A stretch of 64,000 nt of DNA from Sphaerotilus sp. (GCA_013299055.1 JAAFKB010000002.1:34164-98163); one strand, 5' to 3'. Numbered from the stretch's first letter, positions 8,837 through 17,598 are shown. Numbers and translations are program-made. The notes: generated by a model from the letters alone, not told the origin.

Positions 8837-9937
8837 ATGCCCACCGTCACCGAGATCTACCACCAGACCTTGGCCGAACGCGGCTACCAGGCCGATCCGG
8901 CCCAGTTGCGTGCCGTGGCCGCCTTGCAGCGTTGCCAGGACGAATGGATCGCCTACAAGTCACGCCGCAGCAATGCGCTGACCAAGGCGCTCATCCGTCC
9001 GCCGCTGCCGCGCGGTGTCTACATGCACGGCGGGGTGGGGCGCGGGAAAAGCTTCCTGATGGACAGCTTCTTCCAGGCCGTGCCGCTGCAGCGCAAGACA
9101 CGGCTGCATTTCCACGAGTTCATGCGCGAAGTCCACCGCGAGCTGCAGGAACTCAAGGGCATCGCCAACCCGCTGGACGAGCTGGGCAAGCGCATCGGGC
9201 GGCGCTTCCGGCTGATCTGCTTCGACGAGTTCCACGTCGCGGATGTCACCGACGCGATGATCCTGCACCGGCTGCTCGACGCGATGTACGCCAACCGCGT
9301 GTCGATCATCACCACGTCGAACTTCCACCCGGACGGGCTGTACCCGAACGGCCTGCACCGCGACCGCATCCTGCCGGCGATCGAGCTGTTGAAAGCCAAG
9401 CTCGAAGTCATCAACGTGGACAACGGCACCGACTACCGGCGCCGCACGCTGCAGCACGTCCAGCTCTACCACACGCCGCTGGGTGCGCAGGCCGACGCCG
9501 CGATGACGCAGGCGTTCGACGAGCTGGCCGAGGTCAAGGACGAGTCCCCCGAGCTGCGCATCGAGAGCCGCACGATCCAGGCGCGGCGCAAGGCGGGCGG
9601 GGTGGTGTGGTTCGATTTCAAGCAGCTCTGCGGCGGCCCACGCTCGCAGAACGACTACCTGGAGCTGGCCACGCAGTTCCACACGCTGCTGCTGTCGGAC
9701 GTGCCGATGATGCCGCCGCGGCTGGCGTCCGAGGCACGGCGCTTCACCTGGCTGATCGACGTGCTCTACGACCGGCGCGTCAAGCTGATCCTGTCAGCCG
9801 CCGTGCCGCCGGAGCAGCTCTACACCGAAGGCCCGATGTCGCACGAGTTTCCCCGCACGGTGTCGCGGCTGACCGAGATGCAGTCCGAGGAGTTCCTGGC
9901 GCTGGAGCGGCGCGACGTGGACACGTCGCTGACCTGA
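8837..9937 (+). CDS. zapE: Cell division protein ZapE (AFG1-like ATPase)
   Basis: 366-residue P-loop ATPase of the AFG1/ZapE family, which in E. coli associates with the Z-ring during division. Walker A is GGVGRGKS (Lys71); the Walker B region is LICFDEFHVADV; the sensor-like TTSNFHPDGLYPNGLHR block is typical of the family. It follows lpdA by 24 bp and probably shares its transcript, an arrangement common in Burkholderiales. It converges on the PP2C gene with an 18-bp gap and no evident terminator. Confidence 0.93.
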   Translation: MPTVTEIYHQTLAERGYQADPAQLRAVAALQRCQDEWIAYKSRRSNALTKALIRPPLPRGVYMHGGVGRGKSFLMDSFFQAVPLQRKTRLHFHEFMREVHRELQELKGIANPLDELGKRIGRRFRLICFDEFHVADVTDAMILHRLLDAMYANRVSIITTSNFHPDGLYPNGLHRDRILPAIELLKAKLEVINVDNGTDYRRRTLQHVQLYHTPLGAQADAAMTQAFDELAEVKDESPELRIESRTIQARRKAGGVVWFDFKQLCGGPRSQNDYLELATQFHTLLLSDVPMMPPRLASEARRFTWLIDVLYDRRVKLILSAAVPPEQLYTEGPMSHEFPRTVSRLTEMQSEEFLALERRDVDTSLT

Positions 9938-9955
9938 ACCTCGACCGTAGCAGTC

Positions 9956-10723
9956 TCAGCCCAGCGTGTCGAGCCGAACGAGGGCGAGCGAGAGGTTGTC
10001 GCCGCCGCCGCGGGCCCGCTGGCGCGCCTTGCTGATCAGCATCTTGCTGGCGTCACGCGGCTTGAGCGCGTTGACGATGGTGCCCAGCTCGCGGCTGGTG
10101 AAGTAGTGCCACAGCCCGTCGCTGCACACCAGCAGCGAGTCCCCCGTCTCCAGCCGGTCCAGCCGGGCCAGCGTGATCGGCGGGTCTTCGTCGGCGCCGA
10201 GGCAGCCGGTCAGCAGGTGGGCGTGCGGGTGGTCGTTGGCCTCTTCCTCGTCGATCTCGCCGTCTTCCACCATGCGCTGCACCAGCGAGTGATCGAAGGT
10301 GCGCGTCATCATGTTCGAGCCGCGGAAGGTGTATACCCGCGAGTCGCCCGCGTGGATGATGTGGCACTCGCGGTTGGGCAGGATGAGGAAGGCGGCCAGC
10401 GTGCTGTGCGGCTCCTGCTCGGAGGTGATCGCGGTCAGCTTGATCATGAGGTGCGATTCGAGCACGATCTTGCGCAGCAGCTCGGACGCGGAGTCCTTGG
10501 CCGGCGCGAACCGCTCGAACAGCTGGCGGGCGATCAGCAGCACCTGGTCGGCCGCCTTGCGCCCACCGCTCTTGCCGCCCATGCCGTCGGCCAGGATCGC
10601 GAGCAGGCAACCGTCAGCGCGGGGGTGCGTGAAGACCTCCACCTGATCTTGTTGATACAGTCGATCACCGCGGTCAATGCCTGTGGCCGCCAATAATCGA
10701 TATCCAGGGGAGTCCGGTGTCAT
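9956..10723 (-). CDS. PP2C-family serine/threonine protein phosphatase
   Basis: 255-residue metal-dependent (PPM) phosphatase. Metal-binding acidic motifs are all present: an N-terminal DRLYQQDQ, ADGMGGKSGG, HAGDSRVY, CSDGLWHY and the terminal GGGDNLSLALV. It is a stand-alone catalytic domain without membrane segment or sensor domain, hence cytoplasmic, dephosphorylating Ser/Thr-phosphoproteins. No partner kinase is encoded in the window. The ORF track shows a much longer frame, but the N-terminal motif fits the ATG at 10723; an in-frame ATG at 10753 is an alternative. Neither has a good Shine-Dalgarno. It is divergent from the helicase gene with 39 bp between them. Confidence 0.9.
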   Translation of the reverse strand: MTPDSPGYRLLAATGIDRGDRLYQQDQVEVFTHPRADGCLLAILADGMGGKSGGRKAADQVLLIARQLFERFAPAKDSASELLRKIVLESHLMIKLTAITSEQEPHSTLAAFLILPNRECHIIHAGDSRVYTFRGSNMMTRTFDHSLVQRMVEDGEIDEEEANDHPHAHLLTGCLGADEDPPITLARLDRLETGDSLLVCSDGLWHYFTSRELGTIVNALKPRDASKMLISKARQRARGGGDNLSLALVRLDTLG

Positions 10724-10730
10724 GGCGAAA

Positions 10731-10738
10731 ACTATAAA
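10731..10738. promoter_or_regulatory. Candidate -10 elements in the PP2C/helicase divergent spacer
   Basis: ACTATAAA is the only AT-rich patch in the 39-bp divergent spacer. It reads TATAAA towards the helicase and TATAGT towards the phosphatase. No clear -35 matches are seen, and the phosphatase reading would leave almost no leader, so support is weak. Confidence 0.25.
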
Positions 10739-10762
10739 CGGTTCACCCCCCATTTCCGGCCG

Positions 10763-12781
10763 ATGATGCAAATGCCAGCGCCAATACCGGCAATCCGCGC
10801 ACGATCTGCCTTGCGCGATGAAGTGGCCCGCGCCTTCGCGGCCGAGGGAGACCTGGCCCGCGCCGCGCCGCGCTTCCAGCCCCGCGAGGTCCAGACCACG
10901 CTGGCTGACGCGGTGGCCGAGACGCTGGAGTCGCGCAGCGTGCTGGTGGCCGAGGCGGGCACGGGGGTGGGCAAGACCTATGCCTACCTGGTGCCGCTGC
11001 TGCTGTCGGGCCTGCGTGCGATGGTCAGCACGGCCACCAAGAGCCTGCAAGACCAGCTCTTCCTGCGCGATCTGCCGGGTTTGATGCGCATCTTCGGCTT
11101 GCCGGTCCAGATCGCGCTGCTCAAGGGACGGGGCGCCTACCTGTGCCTGCACCGCATGGAGCAGGCCCGCCACGCCCAGGACTGGCCCAACCCGCAGACC
11201 CTGCGCCAGCTCGCCCGCATCGAGGTCTGGGCGCAGAGCACCCGCAGCGGCGATCTGGCCGAACTCGACACCCTGGACGAACGCTCGCCGGTGATTCCGC
11301 TGGTCACGTCCAGCCGCGAGAACTGCCTCGGCAGCGAATGCCCGAAATTCCGACAGTGCCACGTCGTGCAGGCGCGGCGGCTGGCGTTGCAGGCCGACAT
11401 CGTGGTCGTCAACCACCACCTGTTCTTCGCCGACATGGCGCTCAAGGACACCGGGATGGCCGAGCTGCTGCCCACGGTGGACGCCGTGGTCTTCGACGAG
11501 GCGCACCAGCTCAACGAGGCCGGCGTGCAGTTCCTGGGCAAGCTGCTCGGCACCAGCCAGTTGCTGGACTTCAGCCGTGACCTGCTGGCCATCGGGCTGA
11601 CGGAGGCCCGTGGCTTCGGTCCGTGGACGGAGCTGGCGGCCCGCTGCGAGCTGGCGGCGCGGGAGCTGCGGCTGGCGAGTGCCGGGCCGCTGCGCGGGGC
11701 CGTGCGGCTGCGCTGGGAGGAGCGGGCGACGCAGCCAGCCTTTGCCGAGGCGCTGCAGCGTGTGCTCGCTGTCTGCCAGGAGGCGCGCACCCACCTCGCC
11801 CATGTGGACAACGGCGGGCCGGATCTGGCCAAGCTGGACGACCGGGCGCGGCTGCTGGCGGCGCGGGCCGAGGCGTTCCTGCAGCCGGCGGCGCCGGACC
11901 ATGTGCGCTGGATCGACCTGACCGCCCACCAGGCGCGGCTGACCGAGGCCCCGCTCGACATCCGCGAGACGCTGCGGGCGCAGGTCGAGGGCGGCAGCCG
12001 GGCGTGGCTCTTCACCTCGGCGACGCTGGGCCACGATGCGGCGCTGAGCTGGTTCACGCGCAGCGTCGGCATGGAGGAGGCGCGCACCTTGCAGGCGGGC
12101 AGCCCCTTCGACTACGCGGCCCACGCCCGCCTGTTTGTGCCGACGCGTTTCCCCAAGCCGGGCGAGGCGGCGCATCCGGGGGCGGTGGCGGCGCTGGCCG
12201 GGCGGTGCGCGCTGGCGCTGGGCGGTCGCACCTTCGTGCTGACGACGACGCTGCGGGCCTTGCAGCAGATCGGTGCTGCGCTGCGTGAACAGCTCGCTGC
12301 AGACGGCATCCAAGTCTTCGTGCAAGGGGAGGCGCCGAAGCGGGCGATGCTGGCGCAGTTCCTGGCGGCGCCGCGCGGGGTGCTGGTCGGCTCGCACAGC
12401 TTCTGGGAGGGGATCGACGTGCCGGGGGATGCACTGCAATGCGTGTTGATCGACAAGCTGCCGTTTCCGCCGCCCAACGATCCGCTGGCGGAGGCCCGTA
12501 GCCGCCAGATCGAGGCCGAAGGCGGCAATGCGTTCCACGACTACTTCATCCCCGAGACGGCGATCGCGCTGAAGCAGGGCGCCGGTCGGTTGATCCGCAG
12601 CGAGCGCGACCGCGGGCTGCTGGTGGTGTGCGACAGCCGGCTGGTGCAGATGCCTTATGGGCGGCGGCTGCGGGCGGCGCTGCCGGCGATGGCACCGCTG
12701 GGGACGGAGGACGAGGCGCTGGACTGGCTCAGGACGCTGGCCGAAGGGCACGCCGTGCCACGCGGGGTGGCGCCGGTGTAG
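10763..12781 (+). CDS. ATP-dependent DNA helicase, DinG/YoaA family
   Basis: 672-residue superfamily 2, XPD-like 5'-3' helicase. Walker A is AEAGTGVGKTYAYL (about residues 68-80), the DEAH box is VVFDEAHQLNE, and the arginine-finger motif VI region is GAGRLIRSERDRG. Four cysteines in YLCLH and ENCLGSECPKFRQC fit the Fe-S cluster of this family. Overall length and the compact layout resemble YoaA as much as DinG, so I give no symbol. Expected role: unwinding R-loops or repair intermediates in the nucleoid. Several nearby ATGs (10763, 10766, 10772) make the exact start uncertain. Confidence 0.92.
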   Translation: MMQMPAPIPAIRARSALRDEVARAFAAEGDLARAAPRFQPREVQTTLADAVAETLESRSVLVAEAGTGVGKTYAYLVPLLLSGLRAMVSTATKSLQDQLFLRDLPGLMRIFGLPVQIALLKGRGAYLCLHRMEQARHAQDWPNPQTLRQLARIEVWAQSTRSGDLAELDTLDERSPVIPLVTSSRENCLGSECPKFRQCHVVQARRLALQADIVVVNHHLFFADMALKDTGMAELLPTVDAVVFDEAHQLNEAGVQFLGKLLGTSQLLDFSRDLLAIGLTEARGFGPWTELAARCELAARELRLASAGPLRGAVRLRWEERATQPAFAEALQRVLAVCQEARTHLAHVDNGGPDLAKLDDRARLLAARAEAFLQPAAPDHVRWIDLTAHQARLTEAPLDIRETLRAQVEGGSRAWLFTSATLGHDAALSWFTRSVGMEEARTLQAGSPFDYAAHARLFVPTRFPKPGEAAHPGAVAALAGRCALALGGRTFVLTTTLRALQQIGAALREQLAADGIQVFVQGEAPKRAMLAQFLAAPRGVLVGSHSFWEGIDVPGDALQCVLIDKLPFPPPNDPLAEARSRQIEAEGGNAFHDYFIPETAIALKQGAGRLIRSERDRGLLVVCDSRLVQMPYGRRLRAALPAMAPLGTEDEALDWLRTLAEGHAVPRGVAPV

Positions 12782-12796
12782 CGTGGAGACGGCCCG

Positions 12797-13621
12797 TCAC
12801 CACAGGCGCCACCAGCTCGCCTTGTCCTCGTAGCCGCGGCCGATCCACGGGCTGCGCGGGTAGTTGGTCTTGAGCACGCGCTGGGCGTCGTCGCGCAGCG
12901 CGGCCATGCCGAGCTTGTCGTAGCTGGCGGCCATCAGGAACAGCGCCTCTTCGGCCGCCGGGACACCGCGGAAGTCCTGCAGCGCCTGCTGGGCGCGGTT
13001 GGCGGCGGCCAGGTAGGCGCCGCGCATGTAGTAGTAGCGCGCCACATGCACCTCGTAGGAGGCCAGCGCGTTGACGATGTACTTCATGCGGACCTTGGCG
13101 TCCGGCGCGTACTTCGAGTCCGGGTAGCGGTCCACCAGCTGCTTGAAGCTCTGGTAGGCGTCGCGAGAGGCTTGCTGGTCGCGTTCGGACAGGTCCTGCC
13201 TGGCCAGGTTGCCGAAGAAGCCCAGGTCGTCGTTGAAGTTGATCAGCCCTTGCAGGTAGTAGGCATAGTCGCCGGCCGGGCTGGTCGGGTGCAGCTTCAG
13301 GAAGCGTTCGACCACGGCCAGGGCGCGCGCCTTCTCCTGCTGCTTGTAGAGCAGGAACGCCTGTTCGAGCTGTGCCTGCTGCGACAGCAGGGTGCCGGCG
13401 GCGCGGCCCTCGATGCGCTCGTAGAGCTTGATGGCCCGGTCGTTGGCACCGGCAGAGGCTTCCTCGCGGGCCTCTTCGTACAATTTGGCAATGCTCTTGC
13501 CGTCGTCGGCGTTCTTGGGGTCGGTCGCACAGCCCCCCAGTTGACAAGCCACAGCCACCCCGAGCACGAGGGAAGCAAGGCGCAGGGCCGGTGTCGGGCA
13601 AGGCTTGAACATGGTGGTCAT
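12797..13621 (-). CDS. bamD: Outer membrane protein assembly factor BamD
   Basis: 274-residue lipoprotein of the BAM complex, which folds beta-barrel proteins into the outer membrane. It has a type II signal peptide ending in a lipobox (QLGGC, lipidated Cys about residue 31) and tandem TPR repeats, with the BamD signatures YEEAREEASAGANDRAIKLY and YPDSKYAPDA. Length is normal. It is convergent with the helicase gene and divergent from rluD, the usual bamD-rluD arrangement of proteobacteria. A perfect TATAAT lies upstream on the same strand. Confidence 0.96.
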   Translation of the reverse strand: MTTMFKPCPTPALRLASLVLGVAVACQLGGCATDPKNADDGKSIAKLYEEAREEASAGANDRAIKLYERIEGRAAGTLLSQQAQLEQAFLLYKQQEKARALAVVERFLKLHPTSPAGDYAYYLQGLINFNDDLGFFGNLARQDLSERDQQASRDAYQSFKQLVDRYPDSKYAPDAKVRMKYIVNALASYEVHVARYYYMRGAYLAAANRAQQALQDFRGVPAAEEALFLMAASYDKLGMAALRDDAQRVLKTNYPRSPWIGRGYEDKASWWRLW

Positions 13622-13671
13622 GGGTCGGACCCGCAGATCGGGCCAGATGGAAGATGGGAAACAGAGCGTGA

Positions 13672-13677
13672 ATTATA
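13672..13677 (-). promoter_or_regulatory. Candidate bamD -10 element (TATAAT)
   Basis: Read on the minus strand this is a perfect TATAAT, 51 bp upstream of the bamD ATG. The -35 region (about 13694-13700) is a poor match. It overlaps the likely rluD start codon on the opposite strand, so bamD transcription would begin at the edge of rluD. Confidence 0.45.
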
Positions 13678-14681
13678 TGAACGGGCCCCAGGGCCAGCAT
13701 GAAGCATTGGACGTGGCCGAGGACATCGACCCCGGCGCGGGCGCGGAAGTCGAGTCCCGGCAGGCCGAGGTCGACCGGGTCTCGCACGGCCTGCGGCTGG
13801 ACAAGTGGCTGGTCGGGCTTGCGCCGGAGTTCTCGCGCAGCCACCTGCAGCAGCTCATCGAGGCGGGCCATGTGCGCAGCGCCGGGCAGGTGCTGACCAG
13901 CGCCTCGCGCAAGGTGGGCGCCGGACAGATCATCGAGGTCGCGCTGCAGCCCACCGCGCAGAGCAGCGCTTTCCGGGCCGAGCCGATCCCGCTGGAGATC
14001 GTCTACGAGGACGATGCGCTGATGGTGGTCCACAAGCCAGCGGGGCTGGTGGTCCACCCGGCGGCGGGGCACTGGTCAGGCACGCTGCTCAACGGGCTGC
14101 TGGCGCACCATGCGGGGGCGGCATCGCTGGCGCGGGCGGGCATCGTCCACCGGCTCGACAAGGACACCTCCGGGCTGATGGTCGTGGCCAAGACCCAGCT
14201 CGCCCAGACGGCGCTGACCCGCGCCATCGCCGCACGCGAGGTGCAGCGCGAGTACCTGGCGCTGGTCCACGGGCTGGTCGACGAGGAACCGTTCACCATC
14301 GAGGCGCCGATCGGGCGCGATCCGGTCTCGCGCATCAAGATGGCGGTCGTGACCAGCGGCAAGCCGGCGCGCACGGACGTGACCTGTCTGGGTGTCCGCG
14401 ATTTCGGGCCGGCGCCGCAGGCTGGGCGGGTGAGCGCGGTGCGCTGCAAGCTGCACACCGGGCGCACGCACCAGATCCGCGTCCACCTGGCGCGGCGCGG
14501 CCATCCGCTGCTGGGCGACGGGGTCTACGGGGGCAAGCCAGTGCTGGGCGTGACGCGCCAGGCGCTGCACGCCACCCACCTCGGGCTGGCCCATCCGCGC
14601 ACGGGCGAATGGCTGTCCTTCGACGCGGCATTGCCAGCGGACCTGACGGTGGCGTGGGCGCAGGTCGCGGCCGGTTGCTGA
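13677..14681 (+). CDS. rluD: 23S rRNA pseudouridine(1911/1915/1917) synthase RluD
   Basis: About 334 residues. An N-terminal S4 RNA-binding domain (LRLDKWLVGLAPEFSRSHLQQLIEAG) is followed by the RluA-type catalytic domain with HRLDKDTSGLMVVAKT containing the catalytic Asp. It converts three uridines in helix 69 of 23S rRNA to pseudouridine. The position divergent from bamD supports RluD over RluA/RluC. The frame is open to 13605, overlapping bamD; ATGs at 13647 and 13677 are both possible and neither has a clear ribosome-binding site. I chose the shorter form. Confidence 0.93.
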   Translation: MNGPQGQHEALDVAEDIDPGAGAEVESRQAEVDRVSHGLRLDKWLVGLAPEFSRSHLQQLIEAGHVRSAGQVLTSASRKVGAGQIIEVALQPTAQSSAFRAEPIPLEIVYEDDALMVVHKPAGLVVHPAAGHWSGTLLNGLLAHHAGAASLARAGIVHRLDKDTSGLMVVAKTQLAQTALTRAIAAREVQREYLALVHGLVDEEPFTIEAPIGRDPVSRIKMAVVTSGKPARTDVTCLGVRDFGPAPQAGRVSAVRCKLHTGRTHQIRVHLARRGHPLLGDGVYGGKPVLGVTRQALHATHLGLAHPRTGEWLSFDAALPADLTVAWAQVAAGC

Positions 14682-14700
14682 GGGACTGGGCGTTCGGCGC

Positions 14701-14706
14701 TAGAAT
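14701..14706 (+). promoter_or_regulatory. Candidate -10 element (TAGAAT) upstream of scpB
   Basis: TAGAAT lies 163 nt before scpB, just after the rluD stop. The 187-bp rluD-scpB gap holds no other feature I can recognise. TTGCTG at 14675 is spaced 20 bp away, longer than ideal, so the -35 is doubtful. The same hexamer recurs before several other genes in the window. Confidence 0.4.
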
Positions 14707-14868
14707 GTGGTCCAATCCGGTCAGAACCGGAACGCGCCCAGCGCCTGCGTCCTGCGAGTCCCGTCCCGGAGTGGACCGGACTCCCTCCCCAACACCCGAT
14801 CGCGAAATTTTCCAGATGGCCGCCTGGCGTGCGGATCTGTCTGGGTCGCCCAGGTACCTGACGAATCC

Positions 14869-15402
14869 ATGAACACACGGGATGCCCGACGCGTCCTTGA
14901 AGCCGCGCTCATCTGTGCGCAGCAGCCCTTGTCGGTGCGAGAACTCCGGCACCTCTTCGACGGGATGCTGAGCGCCGACAGCGTGCGGATGTTGCTGGAC
15001 GATCTGGCGCGCGACTGGCAGGACCGGGGCGTCGAGCTGGTGTGCGTGGCCAGTGGCTGGCGTTTCCAGAGCCGGCCGGAGATGCGGGTACACCTGGACC
15101 GGCTCTACCCGGACAAGCCGGCACGCTATTCCCGCGCCACGATGGAGACCTTGTCCATCGTGGCGTACCGACAACCCGTCACCCGTGGTGACATCGAAGA
15201 CATCCGTGGCGTGACGGTCAGCACGCAGATCGTCCGGCAGCTCGAAGAGCGTGGCTGGATCGAGGTGATCGGGCACCGCGAGGGCCCCGGGCGTCCGGCG
15301 CTGTATGCGACGACCCGACAATTTCTGGACGATCTGGGCCTGAAGTCCCTGGATCAACTGCCATCCCTGGATTCTCTTCCCGACTCTCTTCCCGAGGCCT
15401 GA
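14869..15402 (+). CDS. scpB: Segregation and condensation protein B
   Basis: 177-residue ScpB, the winged-helix partner of the SMC-ScpA condensin involved in chromosome compaction and segregation. The conserved segment YSRATMETLSIVAYRQPVTRGDIEDIRGV is present, followed by the family's IGHREGPGRPALYATT. The ORF runs further upstream, but the ATG at 14869 starts at the conserved N-terminus. It is 10 bp from rluB, and the scpB-rluB pair is a common conserved linkage. scpA is not beside it here. Confidence 0.93.
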   Translation: MNTRDARRVLEAALICAQQPLSVRELRHLFDGMLSADSVRMLLDDLARDWQDRGVELVCVASGWRFQSRPEMRVHLDRLYPDKPARYSRATMETLSIVAYRQPVTRGDIEDIRGVTVSTQIVRQLEERGWIEVIGHREGPGRPALYATTRQFLDDLGLKSLDQLPSLDSLPDSLPEA

Positions 15403-15412
15403 GGCCGAACGC

Positions 15413-17497
15413 ATGAACCAACATCAAGACACCGCAGACCAGACTGGCGCCGACGCCGCTGCAGACGCCACCGAGGCGCCGAAGAAGCGTCGTGCCCCCC
15501 GCAAGACGGCGGCGACCGTCGCGGCGACCGTGCCGGTGGCGGCCGAGGCGACGGTCACCGTGGTCAAGAAGCCCCGTGCGCCCCGCAAGGCTGCTGCCCC
15601 CGTGACCGACGTGCAGACCGAGCCGCAGGCCGCGCTGCAGGCCGAACCCGAGGCATCGCCGGTTGCCGCCCCTGCGCCACGGCCTTCCCGCAGCCGCAAG
15701 ACGGCGGCGGGTGCCGTCGAGGCGCCAGTGGTGGTCGAGCCGGCTGTGGTCGTCCCGGCGCCTGTCGTGGCCCCTGTGGCCGCCGCGGCTGCCGTGATCC
15801 CCGTGGATCCGGCCAGTCCCTCTGACGCCGCTGCGCTTCCGGAGGCTGCCGCCGGCGACGCATCTGCGCAGGACGCCGCGTCCGAGGCTTCCGCCACCCC
15901 GCGCCGCCGTGAGCGTGACCGCCAGCGCCGCAAGGACCGCCGCGTCCAAGGCCCCCGTGAAGACGGCGCCGTCGTCGCTCCGGTGGGCGAGGAGGAGGAA
16001 TTCGAGGTCATCGTCGTCAGCGGCGGTGACGACGATGACCTGGTGGACACCGACACGCTGTTCGCGGAAGTCATTTCCGGCGACTACGATACCGAGTTCA
16101 CGCCCGACGCCGATGAGCTGCAGGCTGACCCTGGCAAGCGCGTGCTGCGTCCCGAACCCGAGGCGCCCAAGCTGCACAAGGTCTTGGCGCAGGCGGGCAT
16201 CGGCTCGCGCCGCGAGATGGAGCAGCTGATCCAGGACGGGCAGGTCTCCGTCAACGGCGAAGCGGCCCACATCGGCATGCGCATCGCCCAGGGCGACCAG
16301 ATCCGCATCGCCGGCCGTCCGATCAAGGTCCGCATCGCGCCGCCGCCGGCCCGCGTGCTGGCGTACCACAAGGAAGTCGGTGAAGTCGTCACCCACCACG
16401 ACCCCGAAGGCCGTCCCACCGTCTTTCGCCGCCTGCCCCGCCTGCACACGGGCAAGTGGCTGTCGGTGGGGCGCCTGGACATCAACACCGAAGGGCTGCT
16501 GCTGTTCACCAACTCCGGCGATCTGGCCAACCAGCTCATGCACCCGCGCTTCGGCGTGGAGCGCGAGTACGCGGTGCGCGTGCTGGGTTCGCTGTCCACC
16601 GAGCAGCGCGCTCGCTTGCTCGATGGCGTGGACATCGAGGGGCAGAAGGCAGCCTTCAAGTCCATCGAAGACGGTGGTGGCGAGGGCATCAACCGCTGGT
16701 ACCGCGTCGTCATCACCGAAGGCCGCAACCGCGAGGTGCGCAAGCTCTTCGACAAGGTGGGTCTGGCCGTGAGTCGCCTCATCCGCATCCGCTATGGCAC
16801 CGTGGTGCTGCCGCGCGGCCTCAAGCGCGGGGTGTGGGTGGAGCTGGAAGAGCACGACGTGCGCACCATCCGCACGCTCGCCAGCCCCGAGCAGGCGCCG
16901 GCCCGCGTGGTGCTGCCGGATGCGCCCCGACTGGGTGCAAAGCCGCCGAAGGCCCGTGGGCAAGAGCGCGGTGGGGAGCGGACCGAACGTGGCGAGCGCG
17001 GTCCGCGCGGCGGTGGCGAGGCCCGTGCCGAGCGCGATCCGCAAGCCCCGCGTGGCAAGGGCGCCCAGCATGGCGGCGACCGTGGCGATCGTCCGCGCCA
17101 GAACCAGAACCAGAACCCGCAGGCCGGTGGCGCGAACCCGGGCCAGCAGAACCGCCCGCCCCGTGGCCCCCGTCAGGATGGTCCGCGCCAGGATGGCCCG
17201 GCGCATGGCGGCGGGGGGGGGCGTGGCGGGCGTGGCGATGGCGACGATCCGCTGCACATCCCGAACCCGCTGGAGCAGACCTTCGACAAGCGCTTCGTGT
17301 CGGGATCCAAGCGCATCACCACGGGCTTCGGTCGCCCCACCGAAGAGCCGACGCCGGGTGGCAATGGCGGCGGCAACCGCAAGGGCGAGCCGCGCCAGCC
17401 GGACCCGATGCAGACCTCGGTCGGCTACATCGGCGCCGAGGCGTATTTCACGCGCCCCGGTGGTGGCAACAAGGGCCGTGGCGGTCGTCGGCGCTGA
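15413..17497 (+). CDS. rluB: 23S rRNA pseudouridine(2605) synthase RluB with long low-complexity tails
   Basis: 694 residues against roughly 290 in E. coli. The core occupies about residues 250-480: an S4 domain (KLHKVLAQAGIGSRREMEQLI) and the RsuA/RluB catalytic domain with GRLDINTEGLLLFTN holding the catalytic Asp. The first 250 residues are Ala/Pro/Val-rich with Lys/Arg patches (KKRRAPRK) and then an acidic stretch. The last 200 are Arg/Gly/Gln/Pro-rich with QDGPRQDGP and NQNQNPQ repeats. The tail ends in a less repetitive segment, IPNPLEQTFDKRF, and a terminal GYIGAEAYFTRPGG. The tails are probably disordered RNA- or ribosome-contacting regions; this is inference. A run of nine G lies in the C-terminal tail. 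Confidence 0.92.
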   Translation: MNQHQDTADQTGADAAADATEAPKKRRAPRKTAATVAATVPVAAEATVTVVKKPRAPRKAAAPVTDVQTEPQAALQAEPEASPVAAPAPRPSRSRKTAAGAVEAPVVVEPAVVVPAPVVAPVAAAAAVIPVDPASPSDAAALPEAAAGDASAQDAASEASATPRRRERDRQRRKDRRVQGPREDGAVVAPVGEEEEFEVIVVSGGDDDDLVDTDTLFAEVISGDYDTEFTPDADELQADPGKRVLRPEPEAPKLHKVLAQAGIGSRREMEQLIQDGQVSVNGEAAHIGMRIAQGDQIRIAGRPIKVRIAPPPARVLAYHKEVGEVVTHHDPEGRPTVFRRLPRLHTGKWLSVGRLDINTEGLLLFTNSGDLANQLMHPRFGVEREYAVRVLGSLSTEQRARLLDGVDIEGQKAAFKSIEDGGGEGINRWYRVVITEGRNREVRKLFDKVGLAVSRLIRIRYGTVVLPRGLKRGVWVELEEHDVRTIRTLASPEQAPARVVLPDAPRLGAKPPKARGQERGGERTERGERGPRGGGEARAERDPQAPRGKGAQHGGDRGDRPRQNQNQNPQAGGANPGQQNRPPRGPRQDGPRQDGPAHGGGGGRGGRGDGDDPLHIPNPLEQTFDKRFVSGSKRITTGFGRPTEEPTPGGNGGGNRKGEPRQPDPMQTSVGYIGAEAYFTRPGGGNKGRGGRRR
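17213..17221 (+). repeat. Nine-base G homopolymer inside rluB
   Basis: GGGGGGGGG encodes glycines in the C-terminal tail of rluB. Gain or loss of one G would change the reading frame of the last roughly 90 residues without touching the catalytic core. It could be a slippage site or simply a product of Gly-rich coding at high GC. Confidence 0.6.
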
Positions 17498-17518
17498 GTT
17501 GCTGACACGCTTCAAAGC

Positions 17519-17524
17519 TAGAAT
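17519..17524 (+). promoter_or_regulatory. Candidate -10 element (TAGAAT) upstream of ndk
   Basis: TAGAAT lies 75 nt before the ndk ATG and just after the rluB stop. The following GCCGGG-TTTT-CCCGGC hairpin would be near the start of the leader. No good -35 is seen at standard spacing. Confidence 0.4.
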
Positions 17525-17598
17525 GCCGGGTTTTCCCCGGCTTCGACCCCACAACGTCGACCGAATCGATTCAACCTGTCCGTCAAGGAAACCATTTC

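Noticed and set aside
10724-12751. N-terminal extension of the PP2C ORF through the helicase gene
   Set aside because: The track gives 931 residues, but only the part downstream of 10723 matches PP2C; the rest is helicase antisense.
12729-14072. 447-codon minus-strand ORF overlapping bamD and rluD
   Set aside because: It is an alternative frame of bamD with an antisense-rluD extension; composition is Arg/Pro/Ala-rich with no domain.
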